DNA from: Enterobacillus tribolii
Lineage (GTDB): Bacteria > Pseudomonadota > Gammaproteobacteria > Enterobacterales > Enterobacteriaceae
DNA length: 64,000 nt
Reading direction: 5' to 3'
NCBI RefSeq assembly: GCF_003363015.1
Contig: NZ_QRAP01000002.1
Location: 248,001-312,000 of the forward strand
Shown here: piece by piece, positions 39,348 through 48,508 of the stretch
Layout: every line of letters begins with the position of its first letter
Position numbering within the stretch: position 1 is the first letter of the stretch
Made by a program: the position numbers and the translations under genes
Notes under the pieces: model-generated
Told to the model about the DNA's origin: nothing
The model's input: the letters and a program-made list of their open reading frames with translations, nothing else
The model's database searches: none

Positions 39348-39390
39348 CCGGATGCGGGAAGGCGGGATATCAGAGCCTTCCCGCATCCGG
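39348..39390. terminator. 16-bp perfect stem-loop between terF and the 75-aa gene
   Basis: CCGGATGCGGGAAGGC pairs perfectly with GCCTTCCCGCATCCGG across an 11-nt loop, two bases after the terF stop. There is no clear T-run, so it is a strong structure that may protect or terminate transcripts of either convergent gene. Confidence 0.6.
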
Positions 39391-39391
39391 A

Positions 39392-40639
39392 TTACAGTAT
39401 TCCTTTACCCTTCGCCATGGCTATCCAGCCGGCAAACTCGACCAACAGCAGGTCATACAGTCGTTCATCGGAGAGCGTACGGAAGTCATCGATTGGGAAG
39501 AAGTCTGAGTTATCCAACAACCGATCGGTGAAATCATCCAGTTGTTCCAGAATGCCGTAGTTGGAGCCGCCCAGGCCGACGAATTTCCAGAAAATCGGAT
39601 GATGCGACGAGCGCCGGATGGCGTCTTTGATCGCTTTGGTTTTGTTGATTCCGCCGTCGGTGATGAACACCACGTAAACCGGCTCTTTACTGTCTTTGAA
39701 CGTATTGATGACGTCTTCCATCACCGGCGGCTCGTTGTTGACGCCACCCAAGCCGGGCAGCAGTTCCCACATCGATTTTTTGCCGCTTTTCTGGATGCGT
39801 TCCACATAACCGCCCAGGTTATCCAGCGTGACGTCATCGTACTTTTTGAATTTCTCGCCAAAGCCCCACACGTCCATCGCGCCATCGTCGTCGAACTGGA
39901 CGGCCAATGCGGCGATACGCTCCAGCACGGCCTGTACGTTGCCGCTTTTGAACTGGCGTGCCATAGAGCCGGACGCATCGAGTACGAACGCGACTTTCGC
40001 GCGGGTTTGCTCAAGCTTGTGTTTGGTGAGGCTGACGGTGATGGATTTTGCCAGGTTGACCAAATGCGGCGCTTTCTCCTGCAGCTTTTTCTCCAGGCTG
40101 ACGGTCGGAGCGGGGGCCGCAACCGGCGCTGCCGGTTCGTCGGCAACGTCAACGCCGAAGTTCATCGCCAGCGGCGCCAGCCCGCCGTTGAAGCCCTGGC
40201 CCAGCGCCCGTACTTTCCAGTTGCCCTGATGGCGATAAAACTGCGCGACGATCAGCGCTTTCTCGCTGCGTCCTTCCAGCGGCACGTCGAACGTGGCGAC
40301 GCCCGGCGCGTTCAGCGTCAGTGCGCTGAGGTTAGCGACGGTATCGGGGCCGTCCACGACCAGCGTCAGCGCGATTTTTTCAATGGCCGGATCGACGCGC
40401 GCGAGATCGAGGGTAAAACGGCAACCATCCGGCTGCGGCGTCATTTCCACGCTGCCGTCGGCAGAGCGGGGCTGATTGTAGAAAATAAAGTCGTTATCGC
40501 CCCTGACCTTCCCGGCGCCGGTGAGCATAAACGCTGAGGCATCGATTTCACTGCGGAAAGCGGCGGGTTTGGTATAGCTGAGGGTGAGGCTGACTTGCGT
40601 GGTGGTGACCGGGGTATTCTGACCGGGCATCAGGTTCAT
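39392..40639 (-). CDS. terF: Tellurite resistance protein TerF (TerD domain + von Willebrand A domain)
   Basis: A 415-residue protein. An N-terminal TerD domain (about 1-165) ends with the family signature [15 protein letters not shown] short Ala/Pro linker precedes a VWA domain (about 185-415) with the metal-ion-dependent adhesion site DASGS at 221-225 and VFITDGG further on. VWA domains mediate metal-dependent protein contacts, so TerF is a likely adapter of the Ter stress complex. The ATG is preferred over upstream codons because AAGGAG precedes it. Last gene of the ter operon, behind an internal terminator. Confidence 0.93.
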   Translation of the reverse strand: MNLMPGQNTPVTTTQVSLTLSYTKPAAFRSEIDASAFMLTGAGKVRGDNDFIFYNQPRSADGSVEMTPQPDGCRFTLDLARVDPAIEKIALTLVVDGPDTVANLSALTLNAPGVATFDVPLEGRSEKALIVAQFYRHQGNWKVRALGQGFNGGLAPLAMNFGVDVADEPAAPVAAPAPTVSLEKKLQEKAPHLVNLAKSITVSLTKHKLEQTRAKVAFVLDASGSMARQFKSGNVQAVLERIAALAVQFDDDGAMDVWGFGEKFKKYDDVTLDNLGGYVERIQKSGKKSMWELLPGLGGVNNEPPVMEDVINTFKDSKEPVYVVFITDGGINKTKAIKDAIRRSSHHPIFWKFVGLGGSNYGILEQLDDFTDRLLDNSDFFPIDDFRTLSDERLYDLLLVEFAGWIAMAKGKGIL

Positions 40640-40683
40640 GGGCAACTCCTTCGCGAAATAGGTCCGTCTGGCCATCAAAATCG

Positions 40684-40710
40684 AAAAAAAAGCCCCGCAG
40701 AAGGCGGGGC
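40684..40710 (-). terminator. Intrinsic terminator between terE and terF
   Basis: On the minus strand GCCCCGC / GCGGGGC form a stem with a 5-nt loop followed by a run of eight T. It lies between the terE stop and the terF start, so terF is either expressed at a lower level by readthrough or has its own promoter. Confidence 0.85.
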
Positions 40711-40727
40711 GGATTGCATGACCGGGA

Positions 40728-41303
40728 TCAGACGTTCACGCCGTGCTGGGCAGCTAATGCGCCCAGGCCGCCGGCGAAACCCTGACCAACAGCGCGGAAC
40801 TTCCACTCGGCGCCGTTGCGGTACAGTTCACCGAAGATCATCGCGGTTTCGGTAGAGGCGTCTTCAGACAGGTCGAAACGGGCAATTTCCTGGCCGTTGT
40901 CGTGGTTGACGACGCGCATGAAGCTGTTGCTGACCATACCGAAGTTCTGCTTGCGGTTTTCCGCGTCATAGATAGTGACGGAGAACACCAGCTTGCTGAT
41001 GTCGGCAGGCACTTTAGCCAGTTCGATTTTGACCTGCTCGTCGTCGCCGTCGCCTTCACCGGTACGGTTGTCGCCCTGATGCGTAACGGAACCGCACTGG
41101 CTGACCTTATTGTTGAAGAAGATAAAACCGGCATCGGATTTCACCTTGCCATCGTCGCCGACCATGAACACGGAGGCGTCGAGGTCAAAGCCTTCGCCGT
41201 CCGTTACGCGCATGTCCCAGCCGAGGCCGACCATTGCCACGCTCATCGTGGGCGCTTCTTTGGTCAGGGAAACGTTACCGCCTTTTACCAGGGATACAGC
41301 CAT
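40728..41303 (-). CDS. terE: Tellurium resistance protein TerE
   Basis: A 191-residue single TerD-domain protein. It matches R478 plasmid TerE from the first residues ([19 protein letters not shown]) and has the calcium-binding acidic block [14 protein letters not shown] and the final motif [10 protein letters not shown]. TerD-domain proteins bind Ca2+ and are thought to sit at the cytoplasmic membrane surface in a stress complex with TerC and TerB. It is 59 bp downstream of terD. Confidence 0.97.
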   Translation of the reverse strand: MAVSLVKGGNVSLTKEAPTMSVAMVGLGWDMRVTDGEGFDLDASVFMVGDDGKVKSDAGFIFFNNKVSQCGSVTHQGDNRTGEGDGDDEQVKIELAKVPADISKLVFSVTIYDAENRKQNFGMVSNSFMRVVNHDNGQEIARFDLSEDASTETAMIFGELYRNGAEWKFRAVGQGFAGGLGALAAQHGVNV

Positions 41304-41362
41304 TTACGTACTCCTTACATAAATTAGGTGCCGGCGCGGTGATACCCGCGCCGGAAGGATTA

Positions 41363-41941
41363 TCAGGACGCGTTGATGCCGTACTGGGCACAAACGGAGG
41401 CCAGGCCGCCGGCATAGCCCTGACCAACGGCGCGGAATTTCCACTCGGCGCCGTGGCGATACAGTTCGCCGAACAGCATCGCGGTTTCGGTGGATGCATC
41501 TTCAGAGAGATCGTAACGGGCGACTTCTACCTTGGTGTCATCGTTGACCAGGCGGATAAACGCGTTGGAAACCTGGCCGAAGCTCTGGCGGCGGGCCTGC
41601 GCGTCATGGATGGTGACCACGAAGACGATCTTGTCGACGTCGGCCGGCAACTGAGGCAGTTTGATCTTCAGGGATTCGTCATCGCCGTCGCCTTCGCCGG
41701 TACGGTTGTCGCCGGTGTGCAGCACGGAACCGTCGGAAGACTTCAGGTTGTTGTAAAAGATAAAGTCGGCGTCACCGCGCACTTTGCCATTGCTGGCCAG
41801 AAGGAACGCAGATGCATCCAGGTCAAAGTCCTGCCCGTCCGTAGAACGCGCATCCCATCCCAGGCCGATCAGAACGTTGTTCATGGTCGGGTCTGCTTTG
41901 CTCAGTGATACGTTACCGCCTTTTGCGAGAGATACACTCAT
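41363..41941 (-). CDS. terD: Tellurium resistance protein TerD
   Basis: A 192-residue TerD-domain protein with the Ca2+-site sequence [14 protein letters not shown] and [10 protein letters not shown], closely paralogous to TerE (same start motif [14 protein letters not shown]). The two almost certainly arose by tandem duplication. In the ter system TerC and TerD are essential for tellurite resistance in reported plasmid systems. It lies 45 bp after terC. Confidence 0.97.
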   Translation of the reverse strand: MSVSLAKGGNVSLSKADPTMNNVLIGLGWDARSTDGQDFDLDASAFLLASNGKVRGDADFIFYNNLKSSDGSVLHTGDNRTGEGDGDDESLKIKLPQLPADVDKIVFVVTIHDAQARRQSFGQVSNAFIRLVNDDTKVEVARYDLSEDASTETAMLFGELYRHGAEWKFRAVGQGYAGGLASVCAQYGINAS

Positions 41942-41986
41942 TGTAGCTTCCTCTGTTACATACTTTCGTTGAAGTTCCCGGGCTGC

Positions 41987-43048
41987 TTAGCTTTGCCCGT
42001 CGGAATTTTTGTGTTCAGCTTCTTCTTCCCCGTCTTTTTCCGGGAAAATGAAGCTGGCAATGATGCCTACTGCCAATACGCCGATCACCACGAACAGACT
42101 GGTGCTGGCGGAAATGGCTAAACCATGATGGAAGAAGTGGTCGGTTGCGTTCAGGGCCAGCTTGGCCGCAATGAAGAACAGCAGCACGATAACCGCTTTT
42201 TCCAGATGCACGAGATACTGTTTCAACGCTTCCAGCACGAAGTACAGGGTACGCAGGCCGAGAATCGCGAACATCATCGCACTATACACGATCAACGGCT
42301 CGCGGCTGACCGCAATAACCGCCGGCACGGAGTCGAAGGCGAACATTACGTCCGACAGCTCGATCACCGCCAGGCACAGCAGCAGCGGCGTGGCGTAAAT
42401 CGCCGCTTTGCCGCCGCGGCCAATCTGCACATCGGCGTTTTCCGGCTTAGCCAGTTCGGCATCCACCTCTTTCTGGTTCAGTACGAAGTCATGACCTTTC
42501 AGCTTGGGCCAGATCGGGAAGAAGCGCTTCACCAGGCGGTACGCCAGATGCTGCGAATAATCCTCGATCTCGTCGTCATCGCCGCCGCTTTTCAGCATCA
42601 TCACTGCCGTCCAGCCGACGATGGCGGCGAAAAGCAGCTCTACCCACGGGCCGAGCATCAGCAATCCGGTACCGATAGCGACGAAGACGCCGCGGAAGAC
42701 GATAGCGCCGATGATCCCCCAATACAGCACGCGGTGACGGTAACGATCCGGCACCGAGAACCAGGAGAAAATCGCCATCATCACGAACAGGTTGTCGACG
42801 GAAAGCACCTTTTCCAGCGCATAACCGGTGATGAACAGGCTCGCCATCTCAGCACCGTGATGCACGTACAGGAAGCCGCCGAAAGCCAGCGAGACCAGCA
42901 CCCAGAAGATCGACCATGCCGCGGCGCTCTTCAGGGAGATCGGCTGATCCTTACGATGCATAAAAAGATCGATAAAAATAGCGCCCAGCGACAGTACGAC
43001 AAAAACAATGACTGTCTCAATAGGGAAGCCGAGATGGGTAGATTCCAT
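41987..43048 (-). CDS. terC: Tellurium resistance integral membrane protein TerC
   Basis: A 353-residue polytopic membrane protein with about nine hydrophobic segments. Two conserved acidic motifs within membrane helices, LEKVLSVDNLFV and IELSDVMFAFDSVPA, are the hallmark of the TerC family and are thought to bind metal ions. The C-terminal tail is polar and acidic (PEKDGEEEAEHKNSDG). It would form the membrane core on which the TerD-domain proteins and TerB dock. Confidence 0.97.
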   Translation of the reverse strand: MESTHLGFPIETVIVFVVLSLGAIFIDLFMHRKDQPISLKSAAAWSIFWVLVSLAFGGFLYVHHGAEMASLFITGYALEKVLSVDNLFVMMAIFSWFSVPDRYRHRVLYWGIIGAIVFRGVFVAIGTGLLMLGPWVELLFAAIVGWTAVMMLKSGGDDDEIEDYSQHLAYRLVKRFFPIWPKLKGHDFVLNQKEVDAELAKPENADVQIGRGGKAAIYATPLLLCLAVIELSDVMFAFDSVPAVIAVSREPLIVYSAMMFAILGLRTLYFVLEALKQYLVHLEKAVIVLLFFIAAKLALNATDHFFHHGLAISASTSLFVVIGVLAVGIIASFIFPEKDGEEEAEHKNSDGQS

Positions 43049-43085
43049 ATGTAAATATAGCCCTGTGAAAAATCTGAATTATTCG

Positions 43086-43541
43086 TTACAGCTGAAAATC
43101 CGCCGGCGCGAAACCCAGTGCCGAACAGATTTCCCGTGCGGCGGCTTGCTCCTGCGGGTCAAAATCGCCGTCGCTCTTGGCAACGGCAATCCCCACGCGC
43201 AACGCGAGCTGAGCCGCGTCGGGCTGGCCCTTGAGCGCGATGATGTACTTCATGGCTTCGCCTTTGCCGATATCGACATCGAACTCATAGCCTGACACCA
43301 GTTTGTTGAAGAACTCGATCACCTCATAGGTATCGAACACCTTCAGCTCCGGTGAGTTTTTGATGAACTGAATCATCTTCTGCTTTTCTTCATTGCCGAC
43401 GCCGTTGCTGGCCATGGCGATATGCGCACAGACGGCCACGGTGCCTTCCATGAATTTCCGGTTTTTGAAGCGACCGACCTGATTGGTCAGCTCATCACGG
43501 CCGGCGCTGAGGGCGTTTTTCATTTTGTCGAAAAAGCTCAT
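43086..43541 (-). CDS. terB: Tellurium resistance protein TerB
   Basis: A 151-residue all-helical protein with the duplicated, acidic metal-binding arrangement of the TerB family (DTYEVIEFF, VDIGKGEAMKYI, AKSDGDFDPQE). The start at 43541 (MSFFDKMKNALSAG) fits the family and has AGGAG upstream; six more residues are open upstream but unconserved. TerB associates with TerC in reported work. It lies between terA and terC. Confidence 0.96.
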   Translation of the reverse strand: MSFFDKMKNALSAGRDELTNQVGRFKNRKFMEGTVAVCAHIAMASNGVGNEEKQKMIQFIKNSPELKVFDTYEVIEFFNKLVSGYEFDVDIGKGEAMKYIIALKGQPDAAQLALRVGIAVAKSDGDFDPQEQAAAREICSALGFAPADFQL

Positions 43542-43567
43542 GCTTTGTTTCTCCTGCAATAATCGTT

Positions 43568-44770
43568 CTATTTGCTTCCGGCTTTCCAGCGGAAGCCCCA
43601 GCCAAAAGCCTGGTCCATCTCCTGGTGGTCGCCGAAATAACGGTTAATACGTTCGACTTTGATGCTTCCGCCTTCGTTCACCAGCCGGGCGACCGCGCAC
43701 ATGCTGCGGTTGTTGTTCCCTTCGGTGAGACGCGTTTCAATCGGCGGCTGGCCGTTGACGTAAATCGTGACGACCCCGTCGGTGCTGTCCCAGTTGGGCG
43801 CGCCTTCGTAGATGAACGCAAAAATCAGCACTTCTTTCAGGCGCTTCCACTCGCGGCCGTTGACGCGCATCCATTCGCCGTCGGTGACGTCGCCGGTGCG
43901 GTCATCGCCCTGCAACTGCACGTAAGGTTCGTAGTTCAGATCGCCGAAGCGGTTGCCCAGCGCCTGAATTACGGTGCGCTGGCCGTCGCTCAATTCGATA
44001 AAGGCCCCGAGATCCAAGTCTATGCCACCTGAGCCGCGTCCGCCGCTGCCGAACATATTCTGGAAGAAACCTTTGCCGCCGCCGCCCTGCGCGTTGCCGC
44101 GGTGCCAGTTCAGGTTGATGCGGATTTCGCCGAAGTCATCCTGCTTGCTCAGGCTGATGGTCGATTTTTCCTTGGTGAGCGATACCTTGCTCAGGCTGAC
44201 CGGCGCTGCTGGCGGCGGTACGGGGGCAGGCGCTGCCGCCGGCGCAGGCGCTGGCGGGGGAGAGGCGGGCGCGTCGTCGCTGATATTCACGCCGAAATGC
44301 TCGGCCAGCGGGCGCAGGCCGCCGTTGAAGCCCTGGGAAACAAAACGGAACTTCCACTCGTCGTTGCGGCGGTACAGCTCGCCGACGATCAACGCGGCTT
44401 CCTGACGGCCGTTCAGGTCAACTTCGCCCTGTACCAGCACGTTGCCGTTATGCTCGACCTGGATCGCGAGGCGGCGCAGTTGTGAAACCGGGCTGACGCT
44501 GTCGCAGGTGGCGGTGAAAGCGATTTTCTGCACGTCAGAACGCATGCGGGGAAGATCGACGCTGAACAGCGTGTCGGACCCATCGGTGCGCTGGCTGACG
44601 GTGTTGTCATCGTTGGTCGGCTGACCGTAAAAGACCATGTCGGCATCGCCTCTGACCTTGCCGTCGGCGAAGAGGCGGAACGCGGAAACATCCACGGGCA
44701 TACCGGACAAAACCTTAACGGTGAGCGCCTGTGCGGGAACGGGGGCGTTTCCCCCCGGCGTCAGGTTCAT
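43568..44770 (-). CDS. terA: Tellurium resistance protein TerA (double TerD-type domain)
   Basis: A 400-residue protein with an N-terminal TerD-like domain (about 1-165, ending WKFRFVSQGFNGGLRPLAEHFGV), a Pro/Ala-rich linker (about 170-195) and a second, more diverged TerA-specific domain (about 200-400). The latter has a glycine-rich insert (GGGGKGFFQNMFGSGGRGSGG). The start codon shares one base with the end of the terZ gene, so the two are translationally coupled. Confidence 0.95.
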   Translation of the reverse strand: MNLTPGGNAPVPAQALTVKVLSGMPVDVSAFRLFADGKVRGDADMVFYGQPTNDDNTVSQRTDGSDTLFSVDLPRMRSDVQKIAFTATCDSVSPVSQLRRLAIQVEHNGNVLVQGEVDLNGRQEAALIVGELYRRNDEWKFRFVSQGFNGGLRPLAEHFGVNISDDAPASPPPAPAPAAAPAPVPPPAAPVSLSKVSLTKEKSTISLSKQDDFGEIRINLNWHRGNAQGGGGKGFFQNMFGSGGRGSGGIDLDLGAFIELSDGQRTVIQALGNRFGDLNYEPYVQLQGDDRTGDVTDGEWMRVNGREWKRLKEVLIFAFIYEGAPNWDSTDGVVTIYVNGQPPIETRLTEGNNNRSMCAVARLVNEGGSIKVERINRYFGDHQEMDQAFGWGFRWKAGSK

Positions 44771-45360
44771 TAACGCACCACGATTTCAACGATTTGCGGC
44801 ATCATTTCATCAATGATGCGGCCACGGGCGGCAACGCCGTGCGCGGTGAAATCCCACTGACCGCCGTTACGGCGCAGGGAGGAGATGATAATGCCGGTGT
44901 GGGCGCCTTGCTCGCTCAGCTCATAGCGGGCCATTTCTTTGCCGCTTTGATCGAGCACGCGGCAGAACGCGTTTTCAACGTCGTTGAAGGTTTGGCCGCG
45001 GAAACTGTTAACGGTAAAGGCAAGGTACTCGACGTTTGCGGGCAGACGCTGCAGGTCGACCATAATGACTTCGTCATCACCGTCGCCTTCGCCGGTCAGG
45101 TTATCCCCGGTGTGAACCACGGAACCGCAGCGCGATTCAAGCTGGCGGAACCAGACGACGTCGAGCGGCTCGCCGCTTTGATCGAGCAGTACGCAACTGG
45201 CGTCTAAATCGATGGAGTCATTGCCGCCGCCGCCGAACAAGCCGGAAAGGAACCCTTTCTTTTTCTTGGCGGCATCCCAGCCCAGACCGAACTGAACGCG
45301 GGAAATGGAAGGGCTTTGCTTAGCGAGTGATACGGACTGATTTTTGCTTAACGATACCAT
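44770..45360 (-). CDS. terZ: Tellurium resistance protein TerZ
   Basis: A 196-residue TerD-domain protein, first gene of the operon. It carries a Lys/Gly-rich insert (AKKKKGFLSGLFGGGGNDS) before FDLDAS-type strands and the Ca2+ motif [13 protein letters not shown]. The start at 45360 (MVSLSKNQSVSLAK) matches known TerZ; the longer upstream reading frame is not conserved. An AAGGGA site precedes it. It is transcribed divergently from the ATP-grasp operon. Confidence 0.95.
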   Translation of the reverse strand: MVSLSKNQSVSLAKQSPSISRVQFGLGWDAAKKKKGFLSGLFGGGGNDSIDLDASCVLLDQSGEPLDVVWFRQLESRCGSVVHTGDNLTGEGDGDDEVIMVDLQRLPANVEYLAFTVNSFRGQTFNDVENAFCRVLDQSGKEMARYELSEQGAHTGIIISSLRRNGGQWDFTAHGVAARGRIIDEMMPQIVEIVVR

Positions 45361-45423
45361 GTGACGTCCCTTGTTATTTTCTCGTTGAGGAAAAAAAACG
45401 GCAAATACCATTGCACTGAACTG

Positions 45424-45500
45424 AATCATATCATGATGAAGAAGTGATGCAACTAAAAAATCATATTATGATTGACATCTTTTCGCGCAGTACCTTAGAC
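45424..45500. promoter_or_regulatory. Divergent terZ / ATP-grasp promoters with paired operator-like sites
   Basis: Leftward: TTGCAT (45447-45452, minus) and TATGAT (45425-45430, minus), spacer 16. Rightward: TTGACA (45472-45477) and TTAGAC (45495-45500), spacer 17. Two related motifs occur: AATCATA-T-TATGATT, a perfect 7+1+7 palindrome at 45459-45473 that overlaps the rightward -35, and a diverged copy, AATCATATCATGATG, at 45424-45438 over the leftward -10. Centres are 35 bp apart. One regulator could therefore control both operons; the TerW-like protein is the candidate. Confidence 0.6.
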
Positions 45501-45538
45501 TGATCGGCGTACTTTTGCGATGCAGGGATATATGCTGA

Positions 45539-46603
45539 ATGAATAAAAGAATTTGGTTCACGGAGGGTTTATCGTCGCAGAAAGACGTTATTTCCTGCGT
45601 TAAACACTTGGCCCACGCCTATCCCGGCGCCCTGACCGTCTTTGCTTCCCATCGTTATCCGAGGAATGAAATACTTTCCGCCGCGGACCATGCCTGCCTC
45701 GAACCGCAGTCAGCCGACGCGCGTTTTCCCTTTATCGAGTCGATGGTGCGCGAGCACGGCATCAGCGTTATTCACAGCGGTAAAAACAGCCTATGGTACG
45801 AGAGCCAGCGTGAGCGAATCAGCGCGTTGGGCGTGCGTTTAACCACCGGGGCGACGGGGGCACGCTGGTTTGAAATGGCTGACGATAAAGTCAGCTTCGC
45901 CCGTTTTATGGAGCAAAACGGACTGCCGGTCGTGCCTTCCCTGATTATTGAAAGCGCGCAAGCGCTGCGTCAGGCGTTGGCCGACGCGCCGTTCGGCGAT
46001 CTTCCAGTGTGCATTAAGCCGGTGCGCGGAATCTACGGCATGGGTTTCTGGCGTTTCGACAGCGCGGCTTCGCCGATGAGCGCGTTATATAACCCGGATA
46101 AGCGCCGGATTCACCCCGATCTCTATTTGCACGCCATGGCGCAAGAGCCTGCGCCGGAGCCGATGGTGTTCATGCCTTATCTGCCCGGCCCGGAGTATTC
46201 CGTGGATATTCTGGCTGAGGACGGCGAACCCGTCGCTGCCGTTGCGCGCCGTAAAGAGGGCTCGCACCAGTATCTGGAAAATTCGGGCGCGGCGTATGAA
46301 CTGGCGCTGGCCTGCGCCCGCTGTTTACACGCGGACGGCCTGGTCAACGTGCAAACCCGCAACGACCAGAACGGAAATCCCTTATTGCTGGAAATTAACC
46401 TGCGTCCTTCCGGCGGCATCGGTTATACCCGCTTCAGCGGCGTGAACCTGCCGGGGCTGTTTGCCCTGCGTCAGGCGGACATCATCGATCGCCAGGAGGC
46501 GGCGAACATGGCGCGCGCGGCGTTTAAGCCTGCCGTTGTACGTTCGTTTTCCGACGTGCAACCGTACGACGAGACGCTGCATAACCTGGTGGTGCCATCA
46601 TGA
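45539..46603 (+). CDS. ATP-grasp protein of the Ter-associated biosynthetic operon
   Basis: A 354-residue ATP-grasp-fold ligase, related to carbamoyl-phosphate-synthase/D-Ala-ligase-type domains. Nucleotide-binding features are VCIKPVRGIYGMGFW and the metal-binding LLLEINLRPSGGIGYTRF. It should activate a carboxylate with ATP and join it to an amine or similar nucleophile. Equivalent genes accompany terZABCDEF in the tellurite islands of E. coli O157 and plasmid R478. Published comparative analysis of Ter systems (Anantharaman, Iyer and Aravind) proposed that such clusters make a nucleoside-like metabolite. The gene overlaps the next by 4 bp. Confidence 0.85.
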   Translation: MNKRIWFTEGLSSQKDVISCVKHLAHAYPGALTVFASHRYPRNEILSAADHACLEPQSADARFPFIESMVREHGISVIHSGKNSLWYESQRERISALGVRLTTGATGARWFEMADDKVSFARFMEQNGLPVVPSLIIESAQALRQALADAPFGDLPVCIKPVRGIYGMGFWRFDSAASPMSALYNPDKRRIHPDLYLHAMAQEPAPEPMVFMPYLPGPEYSVDILAEDGEPVAAVARRKEGSHQYLENSGAAYELALACARCLHADGLVNVQTRNDQNGNPLLLEINLRPSGGIGYTRFSGVNLPGLFALRQADIIDRQEAANMARAAFKPAVVRSFSDVQPYDETLHNLVVPS

Positions 46604-47733
46604 CGCATGATAACGATATTTATCGCCGCACCCTCTCTTCGGGTACGCTGACGGTGGTGCCCGCTGACGGCGGCGTGGCGTTGGACGCGCTGTTTGACAT
46701 CGCGGAGCGGCGTAACCCCAAGCGGGCTTTTCTGTTCGTCAGCAAAGTGCTCGGGCGCCATATTCCCGTCAGCCCGGCGACGATGCGCGGCGTTTACCGG
46801 CAACTGGCCGGGCGGATCCCGGCGGATTTACCCTCGCCGCTGCTGTTTATCGGCATGGCGGAAACCGCCGTCGGCCTTGGCGCCGGTGTTTTTCAGACGG
46901 CGCGCGCGGCATACCCGGACTCCGTTTACCTGTCGTCCACCCGCCATCCGGTGGACGGCGAGCTGCTGTGCGAATTCAAAGAGAACCACAGCCATGCCAC
47001 CGATCACCTGATTTACCGGCCCGCCGACGCGCAGATGCGCAGCCGGGCCGAGAATGCGCGCACCCTGGTGCTGATCGATGACGAGGCGACTACCGGCAAT
47101 ACCTTCATCAACCTGCTTGACGCGCTGCGTCAGGCGGGGCTGACGCAGGTGGAGCGCGTGGTGGTGGTTACGCTGACCGACTGGAGCGGCGACGGCATTG
47201 CGCAGCGGTGCCCGCTGCCGGTGACCACGATTTCCCTGGTGCAGGGAAGCTGGCATTGGGAGCCGGATCCGCAGGCGCCGCTGCCGCAAATGCCGGCGGT
47301 GAACGTCACGGCGCGGGGCGACGTCGCCATTACGGGCGCGCAGTGCTGGGGGCGGCTGGGCATGACGGAAAGCGACGTTACGTTCGGCGCCTGGCTGCAT
47401 ATGGAGCCAGGCGAGCGCGTTCTGGTGCTGGGGTCGGGTGAGTTCGTCTGGCAACCTTTCCTGCTGGCGGAACGTCTGGAGCGGCTGGGGACGCAGGTGC
47501 GTTTCAGCTGTACTACCCGCTCGCCGATTGCCGAAGGGTACGCCATCGCGTCGGCGATTTCTTTTGCCGACAACTACGGGCTGGGCATCCCCAACTTTTT
47601 GTATAACGTGACGCACCAGTCGTTCGACCGCGTGTTGTTGTGTATTGAAACCCCGGAAGAGTCGGTCGATCCGGCATTGCTGGCGCAGTTGCGGCGCGTT
47701 GCCCCGCGGGTGGAGGTGATTACCTGTGAGTAA
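46600..47733 (+). CDS. Phosphoribosyltransferase with C-terminal TRSP domain
   Basis: A 377-residue protein. The N-terminal part (about 1-230) is a type I phosphoribosyltransferase, with the PRPP-binding motif LVLIDDEATTGNT at 156-168. The C-terminal part (about 240-377) is the TRSP domain, named after the TTRSP motif at 305-309. It would attach a ribose-phosphate to an acceptor, a step expected for a nucleotide-like product. Overlaps both neighbours (ATGA at its start). Confidence 0.87.
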   Translation: MTHDNDIYRRTLSSGTLTVVPADGGVALDALFDIAERRNPKRAFLFVSKVLGRHIPVSPATMRGVYRQLAGRIPADLPSPLLFIGMAETAVGLGAGVFQTARAAYPDSVYLSSTRHPVDGELLCEFKENHSHATDHLIYRPADAQMRSRAENARTLVLIDDEATTGNTFINLLDALRQAGLTQVERVVVVTLTDWSGDGIAQRCPLPVTTISLVQGSWHWEPDPQAPLPQMPAVNVTARGDVAITGAQCWGRLGMTESDVTFGAWLHMEPGERVLVLGSGEFVWQPFLLAERLERLGTQVRFSCTTRSPIAEGYAIASAISFADNYGLGIPNFLYNVTHQSFDRVLLCIETPEESVDPALLAQLRRVAPRVEVITCE

Positions 47734-48508
47734 ACCGGTTTTTTTTGCCGATTTGGACGATACCCTGTTTCAGACGCGCCGTAAGATGCAAGATGAACTG
47801 GGCGAGACGCCGTTTCGCTGTGCGGCGTTGGATCGCAGCCTGGCGCCGCGCAGTTTCATGACGCAGGAACAGGCGATGATGGTGGACTGGCTGCTGGAGC
47901 ACGCGGAGCTGATTCCGGTGACGGCGCGCGGAACGGAAGAAACCGCCAGGGTACAGATTCCGTTTCACTCCTGGCGGGTGATGACGCACGGCGCCGTGAT
48001 CCTCACGCCGCAGGGCGAAGCCGATGCGGCGTGGCAGGCACACATGCTGGCCGGGCTGGCGCCCTACCGTGAACGGCTGCTGAGCATGGAGAGCGGGATC
48101 AACGCGCTGATGGCGCAGCGGGGTATCAATGCCTGGGCGCGGCTGAATTACGAATACGACGGCACGCCCGTCTACATGGTGATGAAGCACCGCGACAGCA
48201 CCCAAACAGCCGAACTGTACGCGCTGGCGGACGAGCTGAAAGCGCAGTTCCCGACCGAAGGATTCTATTTTCACCGCAACGGCAACAACGTTGCCTGGCT
48301 GCCCGACTGCGTGGAAAAAGGGCAGGCGGTGATCTGGCTGCTGGAAAAACTGCGTGCGCAGCGCGGGGTATTCCCGGTGATGGGGCTGGGCGACAGCCTG
48401 AGCGACTACCGCTTCATGCGGCACTGCACCTGGTTTGGTATACCGCGCCGCAGTCAGTTTTCTCACTTTATTACCGAACATCTTTACGGGAAGGAATCCG
48501 ATGATTAG
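47726..48508 (+). CDS. HAD-family phosphatase of the Ter-associated operon
   Basis: A 260-residue haloacid-dehalogenase-fold protein, of the Cof/sucrose-phosphatase-like type. Motif I is FFADLDDTLF (D9, D11) and motif IV is GLGDSLSDY near residue 220, both with all acidic residues. It probably removes phosphate from a pathway intermediate. The start is GTG at 47726, overlapping the upstream stop by 8 bases. The order ATP-grasp, PRTase, HAD suggests sequential steps of one pathway. Confidence 0.86.
   Translation: MSKPVFFADLDDTLFQTRRKMQDELGETPFRCAALDRSLAPRSFMTQEQAMMVDWLLEHAELIPVTARGTEETARVQIPFHSWRVMTHGAVILTPQGEADAAWQAHMLAGLAPYRERLLSMESGINALMAQRGINAWARLNYEYDGTPVYMVMKHRDSTQTAELYALADELKAQFPTEGFYFHRNGNNVAWLPDCVEKGQAVIWLLEKLRAQRGVFPVMGLGDSLSDYRFMRHCTWFGIPRRSQFSHFITEHLYGKESDD

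Noticed and set aside
41331-41354. Stem-loop between terD and terE as a terminator
   Set aside because: CCGGCGCG / CGCGCCGG forms an 8-bp stem but there is no T-run; it is a possible mRNA structure, not a terminator.
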